Of a DNA stretch of 41,264 nt, positions 33,181-39,127 are shown piece by piece. The stretch spans positions 1 through 41,264 of the forward strand of contig JAGWAJ010000015.1 of assembly GCA_021296475.1 (NCBI GenBank). The letters run 5' to 3'. Origin of the DNA: Acidobacteriota bacterium. Lineage in GTDB: Bacteria; Acidobacteriota; Vicinamibacteria; Vicinamibacterales; UBA8438. The position numbers and the translations under genes were made by a program. How positions within the stretch are numbered: the stretch's first letter is position 1; every line of letters begins with the position of its first letter. A model generated the notes under the pieces. It was given only the letters and a program-made list of their open reading frames with translations, searched no databases and was not told the origin of the DNA.

Positions 33181-33241
33181 AGAGTGGAGAGTGGAGAGTG
33201 GAGAGTGGAGAGTGAAGAGTGGCGAGTGAAGAGGGGCGAGT
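33165..33241 (+). repeat. Tandem heptamer array (GAAGAGT/GGAGAGT)
   Basis: Eleven consecutive 7-base units: three GAAGAGT, four GGAGAGT, then GAAGAGT, GGCGAGT, GAAGAGG and GGCGAGT. The first units lie inside the DapA-like gene and provide its stop codon TGA (33178-33180). A reverse-complement run lies at 33341-33364. Confidence 0.85.
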
Positions 33242-33340
33242 GGATGGTTTCGGAGACGGGCAAGCATCTGACGAACTGACTGCGCTTGTTTGAAGGACTG
33301 CGCCGAGACCGACAAGATGCTTCGCGAGTCGATTCAATAA

Positions 33341-33364
33341 CTCTCCACTCTTCACTCTCCACTA
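33341..33364 (-). repeat. Heptamer array, inverted copy
   Basis: AACTCTCCACTCTTCACTCTC and CAC read on the plus strand are the complement of the GTGGAGA/GTGAAGA units. It lies in the 204-bp gap between the DapA-like gene and the HpcH-like gene and can pair with the array at 33165-33241 to make a long hairpin. Confidence 0.75.
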
Positions 33365-33384
33365 AATAACTAAGGAGATCTTCG

Positions 33385-34173
33385 TTGAGGAAAAACAAGC
33401 TCAAGCAACAGCTCAAGTCCGGTCAGCCCACGCTGGCGACCCATCTGCACAGTATCTGGCCCTCGGTGGTCGAGGTGGTGGGACATACGGGCGTATTCGA
33501 CTACGTGGAGTTCGTGGCCGAATATGCTCCCTTCGATCTGAATTCACTGGATAATTTCTGTCGCGCCGTCGAGCTCCATGACATGTCGGCCATTATCAAG
33601 GTGGACCAGGAACCGCGCGGGTTTCTGGCTCAGCGCGGCATCGGGTCCGGTTTTCAGGGAGTTCTCTTTTCGGACTGTCGGACCGTGGAAGACGTGCAGG
33701 AGTGCATCCGTGCCGTCAAGCCGGAAACCCCGGAAGCCGGCGGCCATCACGGGGTGGCCACGCGCCGCATCACCTACATGAGCTACGGAGGGTCGCCGGA
33801 GTATGCTAGGGCGCTGGACGAGACGGTGGTGGCGCTGATGATCGAAAAGAAAACAGCGGTGGAGCAACTGGACGAGATCCTGGCGCTGGGCGGCATCGAC
33901 ATGATCCAGTGGGGTCCGGCCGACTATTCGCTCAGCATCGGGCGGCCCGGCGAGTGGCGCCAGCCGGATATCAAGGCGGTTGAGCGGCGGGTCATCGAAA
34001 CCGGCCTGAAGACCGGTATTCCCCCGCGGGCGGAAATCGAAAGCGTCGACCAGGCCAAGTACTACCTGGATCTGGGTGTACGCCACTTCGCCCTGGGAAC
34101 CGACGTTACGGTTCTTTTCCACTGGCTGAAGGGAAACGGAGAAAATCTGAGGAAGGCGCTGGAGGGATCCTGA
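33385..34173 (+). CDS. HpcH/HpaI aldolase-family protein with altered active site
   Basis: A 262-residue protein of the HpcH/HpaI family (class II aldolases acting on 2-keto-3-deoxy acids). TTG at 33385 with AAGGAG seven bases upstream. The fold signature is clear: SVVEVVGHTGVFDYVEFVAEY, the middle FQGVLFSDCRTVEDVQECI, LDEILALGGIDMIQWGPADYSLSIG and DLGVRHFALGTDVTVLF. The metal Glu in MIEKKTAVEQL and Asp in GPADYSLS are present. The usual catalytic His in the E-H-G motif reads EYA, and the usual Arg reads Lys (IIKVDQ). Therefore the standard aldol mechanism may be changed. A stretch SYGGSPEYARALD is an insertion compared with common members. It lies 204 bp after the DapA-like gene, the gap filled by repeats, and may be a separate transcript. 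Confidence 0.85.
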   Translation: MRKNKLKQQLKSGQPTLATHLHSIWPSVVEVVGHTGVFDYVEFVAEYAPFDLNSLDNFCRAVELHDMSAIIKVDQEPRGFLAQRGIGSGFQGVLFSDCRTVEDVQECIRAVKPETPEAGGHHGVATRRITYMSYGGSPEYARALDETVVALMIEKKTAVEQLDEILALGGIDMIQWGPADYSLSIGRPGEWRQPDIKAVERRVIETGLKTGIPPRAEIESVDQAKYYLDLGVRHFALGTDVTVLFHWLKGNGENLRKALEGS

Positions 34174-34206
34174 TCGTCGGGTCGATCGGAAATGCCGCCA
34201 GCGGCT

Positions 34207-35337
34207 TCAGTTCTGCAGGACGCCGGCCACGTAGCTCAACAGGTCTCCCTGGCTCCTGGACACTTCCTTGAGCCGTTGATAGTCCCCCCCGAGCTGACAG
34301 AGCTGGACGGCGCTGGGGCAGGTGAGCTGGGCCGGGTCGACGTCGGCGAGGTGTTGGAGAGACACCTCCACGGCTTCGGGATAGCGCTGGATTCTGGCCA
34401 ACAGGCCGACCAGAACCTGAGCCGGGTTGAAATCCCCGTCCTCGCCGGTTTCCCGGGGGAGCTTTCCGCGAAAATGGGCGACGGCCCGATCGACCTCCCG
34501 GCCTAACAGGGCCCTCAGATAGAACGCATAATCCAGGTAGCCGTCGAAGGGCGGGGTCCCGCGGTACTGGAACTCGGAAGACAGGTGGGTGCCGTACTCG
34601 GCCAGTTCCAGGGCCAGTTTCAGCGTCTTCGGGTCTTCCAGGTCCACGCTCATCTGGACCACCGAGAGCAGGTGGGAGCTGTCCACGTAGTAGCTGAATT
34701 TTCCGAACAGCCAGTCCCGCCCCTGAATCAGGGCGGTGACCGAGGAGGTCTCGGGAGCTTTCCCCTCTTTCTCGGCGATGGTGCGTTTCAGATTGTCCAG
34801 CACTTCGCCGTGGAGCGTGCGGACCAGCAGGGCCACGCACTCGGCTCGCCCCTCCTCTGCCGGGTACTGCTGGATGCCGGTGATGGCCCGGCAGGTTCCA
34901 TAGCTCTGCAGAAGCAGCTCGAAACCCTTGCGGGGGTTGACCCGTTCGTAGAGGGCGATCTCGATGACGGCGGCCATTTCGTCCCGGGGCTCCATCTCTT
35001 CGATGGCGGCGGCAACCGGCCCGGTTTCGCCAATGGCCCGGAAGTAGGGCCAGGCCTGTTCGATGGCGCCGTCTTCCAGGAATAGTTGCCCGACTTCGCG
35101 GGCCGCTTCGATCTGGGCCTGGTGGTAGACGGCCGCCTTTTCCTTGGGAAGCTCAGGTTTGGAGTCGAGCTCGATGAGTCCCAGGTCCAACTCGTGGCGC
35201 TTCTTCATCAGGCGGGCATTGAAGATCAGCGGATAGTTCTTCTCCCGGCGGAATCGTTGGATCAGCAGCTCGAAACCGGCTTCCGAGCCCGAAGAAGTCA
35301 GAGCTTTTTCGACGGCGGCAAACAGGTCGTCGCTCAT
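34207..35337 (-). CDS. Unrecognised helical protein, conserved-looking
   Basis: A 376-residue soluble protein I do not recognise. ATG at 35335-35337 (MSDDLFAAVEKALTSSGSEA), following GGGAAGG; a second ATG seven codons upstream is in frame. It is helical throughout with a pattern like degenerate alpha-alpha repeats: GFELLIQRFRREKNYPLIFN, GQLFLEDGAIEQAWPYFRAI, VIEIALYERVNPRKGFELLL, LVRTLHGEVLDNLKRTIAEK, AEYGTHLSSEFQYRGTPPFD and NPAQVLVGLLARIQRYPEAV. No signal peptide, membrane helix or catalytic motif is seen. Conserved positions such as FQYRGTPPFDGYLDYAFYLRA look under selection. It faces the HpcH-like gene convergently and is preceded upstream by a repeat-filled gap. A TATGAT box on the minus strand lies near 35397. 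It may be a scaffold or regulatory protein. Confidence 0.7.
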   Translation of the reverse strand: MSDDLFAAVEKALTSSGSEAGFELLIQRFRREKNYPLIFNARLMKKRHELDLGLIELDSKPELPKEKAAVYHQAQIEAAREVGQLFLEDGAIEQAWPYFRAIGETGPVAAAIEEMEPRDEMAAVIEIALYERVNPRKGFELLLQSYGTCRAITGIQQYPAEEGRAECVALLVRTLHGEVLDNLKRTIAEKEGKAPETSSVTALIQGRDWLFGKFSYYVDSSHLLSVVQMSVDLEDPKTLKLALELAEYGTHLSSEFQYRGTPPFDGYLDYAFYLRALLGREVDRAVAHFRGKLPRETGEDGDFNPAQVLVGLLARIQRYPEAVEVSLQHLADVDPAQLTCPSAVQLCQLGGDYQRLKEVSRSQGDLLSYVAGVLQN

Positions 35338-35435
35338 GGGGCCTTCCCTGAAGGGCATTGCAGTGCCGGCTTGACGGGGCCGGCCTCCTGGGAATCATAC
35401 CATCTTGCCATCGTTTGCGCTCAGGAACGCTTAGT

Positions 35436-35455
35436 AGTGGAGAGTGGAGAGTGAC
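35436..35455 (+). repeat. GTGGAGA heptamers, short copy
   Basis: GTGGAGAGTGGAGAGTGACT, about two and a half units, in the same form as the array at 33165-33241. Confidence 0.6.
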
Positions 35456-35529
35456 TGAATCGATGGGTTAGGCACCAAATCGATCTCGGCACGGAAGTTT
35501 GGGAAGTGCAAACGGACCAAGAGGGGCTT

Positions 35530-35615
35530 GTCTGAAACAACCGAAAAAAGACAAAAGAAAAAGAGTGATCCACGAAGACACACGAAGGACCACGAAGGGC
35601 CACTAAGGCGTTGGA
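35530..35615 (+). repeat. CACGAA-type dispersed repeat, uninterrupted copy
   Basis: TCTGAAACAA, A-rich tract to 35563, GTGATCCACGAAGACACACG, AAGGACCACGAAGGGCCACT, AAGGCGTTGG. This is the intact reference for the copy at 23313, which is interrupted after ACTAAG. Confidence 0.7.
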
Positions 35616-35735
35616 GAAGGTTCAAGTGGGATGGGGCAAAAGTGGGCAAGGGGGTCGACGAAGGACACAAGGGCCAACAAGGCTTTGTCGGCGAAGGAGC
35701 AACAAGGACCGCATCGTGATTTACAGGGATTATTA

Positions 35736-35776
35736 ACATCGATGCACAGGATGCACAGGATTCTTGAGGAAACGGC
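35736..35776 (-). repeat. TGTGCATCC dispersed repeat, inverted copy
   Basis: GATGCACAGGATGCACAGG and ATTCTTGAGGAAAC are the reverse complement of the copy at 24676-24716. Confidence 0.6.
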
Positions 35777-35979
35777 GAGCTTCTAATGCCGGGAATCCCC
35801 AAATCCGCACCGGATCATCGCCCGAGTTGGCTTCTGGTGCAGGAAGCTCTCGTCCCATTGATCCTGTCTCTTTCCAAAACGCAAGCGGCTGGCTGTTTCT
35901 CCTCCGAACGATCTACGCGGCAGGGAGGGGGCGTTGCTATCCACTATCCACTAACAACTGCCGTTACGGGTTCTCAACC

Positions 35980-37110
35980 ATGAAAAGATTCCAGTTTTTT
36001 CTTCTAGCAATAGTCTTGTCGACCGTCTGGGCGTGCCAGTCCTCCACCGGCCCCCAGGGGCATCGCCGGCCGTCAGGGAAGGAAATCGTCACCGTCGCCG
36101 GCAACGGCACGGCGGGCTATTCCGGGGACGGTGGACCGGCCGCGCAGGCTCAACTGAACCAGCCCTTCGGGGTGGTACGCGGGCCGAACGGCGACCTCTA
36201 TATCTGCGACACCGGGAACCACGTGATCCGCAGGGTTGCCGCCGACGGAACCATTGCCACCGTGGCCGGGAACGGGAAAGCCGGCTATTCAGGGGACGGC
36301 GGCCCCGCCCTCGAGGCCAGACTGAACGAGCCCTACGAGATTCGCTTCGACCCCCAAGGCAATATGTTGTTTGTGGAGCGGGTCAACCACGTGGTGAGGC
36401 GGGTGGACCGCCAAACCGGCCTGATTTCCACCCTGGCGGGCACGGGCCAGGAAGGGTTCAGCGGCGACGGGGGGCCGGCGGTCGCGGCCAGGCTCAGCCA
36501 GCCCCACAGCATCCAGCTCGGTCCCTCCGGGGACCTCTTTATCTGCGATATCGGCAACCATCGAGTTCGAAGGGTCGGGGAGGATGGACGCATCCTGACC
36601 TTCGCCGGAACCGGGGGGCAGGGCAAGACCCCCGACGGGGCCACTATTGAGGGGACACCGCTCAACGGGCCCCGGGCACTGGATTTCGATGCCGAGGGCA
36701 ATCTCTGGCTGGCCCTTCGGGAAGGCAATGCGGTCTATCGCATCGACATGAAGGCCCGGTCGATCCACCACGTGGCCGGGACCGGGGAGTCGGGATTCAC
36801 CGGTCACGGGCAGCCTGCCCTGCAGGCAACGCTTTCGGGTCCCAAGGGATTGAGCGTGGGGCCGGAAGGGAACATCTACCTGGCGGATACCGAGAGCCAC
36901 TCCATCCGCATGGTGGACCGTGGCCGGGGCACGCTGGAGCTGGTAGCGGGTACCGGCGAGCCGGGCGACGGACCGGAGGGAGATCCCCTCAACTGCAGAA
37001 TGGGCAGGCCTCACGGGGTCTTCGTGGATAGCGACGGCGCCGTGTTTGTCGGGGACACCAACGCCCACCGGGTCCGGGTGATCCGTTCCAGGAAGAAGCG
37101 GGAGGGCTAA
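35980..37110 (+). CDS. NHL-repeat lipoprotein (six-bladed propeller)
   Basis: A 376-residue lipoprotein. ATG 35980 opens a signal peptide with lipobox: MKRFQFFLLAIVLSTVWAC, Cys19 being lipidated. Longer upstream frames have no signal. The rest is a repeated unit of about 55 residues: IVTVAGNGTAGYSGDGGPAA, then LNQPFGVVRGPNGDLYICD and TGNHVIRRV. It recurs with variants (TVAGNGKAGYSGDGGP, TLAGTGQEGFSGDGGP, TFAGTGGQGKTPDG, HVAGTGESGFTGHGQP, LVAGTGEPGDGP), giving six blades. NHL propellers bind proteins, sugars or RNA; in this lineage lipoproteins of this kind are frequent and without known function. It would be attached to the outer or inner membrane facing outside the cytoplasm. No catalytic residues are evident. 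It is monocistronic. Confidence 0.9.
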   Translation: MKRFQFFLLAIVLSTVWACQSSTGPQGHRRPSGKEIVTVAGNGTAGYSGDGGPAAQAQLNQPFGVVRGPNGDLYICDTGNHVIRRVAADGTIATVAGNGKAGYSGDGGPALEARLNEPYEIRFDPQGNMLFVERVNHVVRRVDRQTGLISTLAGTGQEGFSGDGGPAVAARLSQPHSIQLGPSGDLFICDIGNHRVRRVGEDGRILTFAGTGGQGKTPDGATIEGTPLNGPRALDFDAEGNLWLALREGNAVYRIDMKARSIHHVAGTGESGFTGHGQPALQATLSGPKGLSVGPEGNIYLADTESHSIRMVDRGRGTLELVAGTGEPGDGPEGDPLNCRMGRPHGVFVDSDGAVFVGDTNAHRVRVIRSRKKREG

Positions 37111-37153
37111 CCTGGCCGGGACTCGCCCCTGCCGGCGATCGCCCGGAACCGCC

Positions 37154-37182
37154 TTTACAAGCCTCCTGCTCCATGCTACTCT
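37154..37182 (+). promoter_or_regulatory. Candidate promoter of tRNA-Ala
   Basis: TTTACA at 37154-37159, 17-base spacer, TACTCT at 37177-37182, about 95 bases before the tRNA. Good spacing; the boxes are one to two bases from consensus. Confidence 0.4.
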
Positions 37183-37277
37183 GCGCCTCGCATTGGAGCC
37201 CGAGGTCGCCGGTGCCGACGTTGCTCCCAGGCCGGTCCGTTTGAAAGCTCCAGTGCCACCCGCCCGATTCCACCGGA

Positions 37278-37354
37278 GGGGCTGTAGCTCAGCTTGGGAG
37301 AGCGCCTGACTGGCAGTCAGGAGGTCGTGGGTTCGATCCCCATCAGCTCCACCA
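37278..37354 (+). tRNA. tRNA-Ala (anticodon GGC)
   Basis: Acceptor strand GGGGCTG (37278-37284) pairs with CAGCTCC (37344-37350), including the G3-U70 wobble that is the alanine identity element. The anticodon arm is CCTGA-CTGGCAG-TCAGG with anticodon GGC. The T arm GTGGGTTCGATCCCCAT is normal, the discriminator is A, and CCA is encoded (37352-37354). Confidence 0.97.
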
Positions 37355-37561
37355 GATTCCCTGCCGAAGAAGTCCAGCGGCTTGCCCGGCGCCGTGCAGG
37401 CGTAAACGGCAAACTCGTCCCCTGCCGGGCGGAGATGCCACGTTAAATCGGGGATTGAAACGGTCCCCCTCCCGGTGACAAAATAGGTGGTTTCACCCTC
37501 TGGATTCGTTTCCGGCGGCAGGCTTTCCGACACAGAGTCTCATCCGGGACCAGCCAAGGCA

Positions 37562-39028
37562 ATGAGGCCACTTCCGCTTCTACTGCTCGCCACCCTTCTT
37601 CCATTGGCCGGGTGCTATCGCTCTGCGGCTCCGCCCCAGCGTCAGCCGAGAGTGCAGGTCCCGGCAGTCTGGAACTCGGGAAAGGCTCTGGAAGAAACGG
37701 TCGACGTCCGTTGGTGGAAACAGTTTCAGGACCCCCATTTGGATGCGCTGATCGAGGAGGCTCTGAGCAACAATCACCAGCTCCAGGCCGCCGCCGACCG
37801 GTTGGAGGCGGCAGTCAACGAAGCCCGGATGGCCGGCGCCGACCTGGTGCCGTCCATGGGGTTTGCCTTGAACAGCAGCCGCCAGCGTCAGAACTTCATC
37901 GGGTTGCCCCTGCCCGGTTTTGCCGGACGGGTGCCGCAAGCGACCTACACCCTCATGGGAGTTGGGTTGGACATCAGTTGGGAGGCAGACCTCTGGGGAA
38001 GAATCCGTAGCGGTCAGATTCGGGCCGGCGCTTTGGCGTCTGCCCAGTCCGCGGATCTTGCGGCAGTCAGGCATTCATTGGCGGCCCAAACCGCCAAGGC
38101 CTGGTTCGCCGCCACCGGCGCACATCTTCAACTGGCCCTGGCTCGTGAGATGGTGGCCAGCTACCAGGTGACCTCCCAGTGGGTCAAGAGCCGCTTCGAG
38201 GCGGGTTTCCAACCGGCTCTGGAATTGCATCTGGTCCTGGCTGACTTGTCCGCGGCTGAATCGCTGGTTCATCTTCGCCGCGAGCAACTCGACCGCGTCG
38301 TCCTCCAGATCGAACTCCTGGCTGGGCGGTATCCTGCCGGGGACTTGAAGGCTGGAGACAGTCTCCCTTCAGTTTCCGCCGAAATTCCAGCCGGCCTTCC
38401 CTCCCAGCTCCTGATCCGCCGACCCGATCTCATCGCGGCCCAGCGCCGCCTGCTGGCATCCGATGCAGGCATCGTCCAGTCTCAAGCGAATCTTCATCCT
38501 CGATTCAGTCTCACTACCGGGGGTGGAACGGCCACCGATTCGCTGCTGAGCCTGTTGAATGGGAACTATGCCGTCTGGAGTCTGCTCGGCAACCTGGTTC
38601 AGCCCATCTTTCAGGGAGGGCGTCTGAAGCGCCAGGTCGACGTCGCCCGGAGTCGCTCCGAGGAGGCCCTGGAGATCTATACCGACGCGGTTCTGCAGGC
38701 ATTCGGCGAGGTAGAGACGGCCCTCTCGGTCGAGAGTCTGCTGCGATACCGGTTGCGTGAGCTGGAAGAATCGGTTGCCGAGGCCCGAGCGGCTCGCAAA
38801 CAGGCCCAGCTTCGCTATCGTCATGGCCAGGGCAGTGTAATGACGGTGTTGCAGACGGAACGGCGAATTCTCGACCTGAAGAGCCAGATCCTGACTCTCC
38901 AACATCTCCTGCTGGACAATCGGATCGATCTCCACCTGGCGCTGGGAGGCGGATTTGACCCCAACGCCTCCCCGGGCTCGCCGGGAGCTCTCCTGCCCGT
39001 GATGCTTGAGGGAGAGCGTGGAAATTGA
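37562..39028 (+). CDS. Outer-membrane efflux factor, NodT family (TolC-like)
   Basis: A 488-residue outer-membrane lipoprotein of the RND outer-membrane factor family. ATG 37562 (AAGG just upstream) gives a lipobox: LLLATLLPLAGCYRSAAPP, Cys18 lipidated. Two OEP repeats follow. The first has WWKQFQDPHLDALIEEALSN, then NHQLQAAADRLEAAVNEARM and LDISWEADLWGRIRSGQIRA, the last being the standard family box. The second contains LLIRRPDLIAAQRRLLASDA, then AGIVQSQANLHPRFSLTTGG and LVQPIFQGGRLKRQVD. The protein forms a trimeric channel tunnelling through the periplasm for drug or metabolite export. It is followed after 99 bp by the RND permease, but no membrane fusion protein gene lies between or before them in the window, so the adaptor must lie beyond the right edge or elsewhere. 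Confidence 0.95.
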   Translation: MRPLPLLLLATLLPLAGCYRSAAPPQRQPRVQVPAVWNSGKALEETVDVRWWKQFQDPHLDALIEEALSNNHQLQAAADRLEAAVNEARMAGADLVPSMGFALNSSRQRQNFIGLPLPGFAGRVPQATYTLMGVGLDISWEADLWGRIRSGQIRAGALASAQSADLAAVRHSLAAQTAKAWFAATGAHLQLALAREMVASYQVTSQWVKSRFEAGFQPALELHLVLADLSAAESLVHLRREQLDRVVLQIELLAGRYPAGDLKAGDSLPSVSAEIPAGLPSQLLIRRPDLIAAQRRLLASDAGIVQSQANLHPRFSLTTGGGTATDSLLSLLNGNYAVWSLLGNLVQPIFQGGRLKRQVDVARSRSEEALEIYTDAVLQAFGEVETALSVESLLRYRLRELEESVAEARAARKQAQLRYRHGQGSVMTVLQTERRILDLKSQILTLQHLLLDNRIDLHLALGGGFDPNASPGSPGALLPVMLEGERGN

Positions 39029-39127
39029 TCCAGCCGCTCTTGAAATGAGAGTTCAAGCTCAGCCTGATTGCAGCGACTCTATCGCCTCCGTGCCCCTTTC
39101 CTTCCGGACGTGTACCAGGTGCGGCCC

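Larger units (their letters stand above)
35338..35979. other. Repeat-filled intergenic region without a gene
   Basis: No gene is supported in this divergent gap. It contains heptamers (35436-35455), a long CACGAA-type copy (35530-35615), a TGTGCATCC-type copy (35736-35776), and ATCCACT repeats at 35939-35957. Confidence 0.55.

Noticed and set aside
33165-33241. CRISPR-like array
   Set aside because: The units are 7-base tandem repeats without spacers and without cas genes nearby.
37111-37354. Minus-strand frame with GDRTHDLLTASQALSQ over tRNA-Ala
   Set aside because: Antisense shadow of the tRNA; the same false sequence recurs wherever such tRNAs are annotated.
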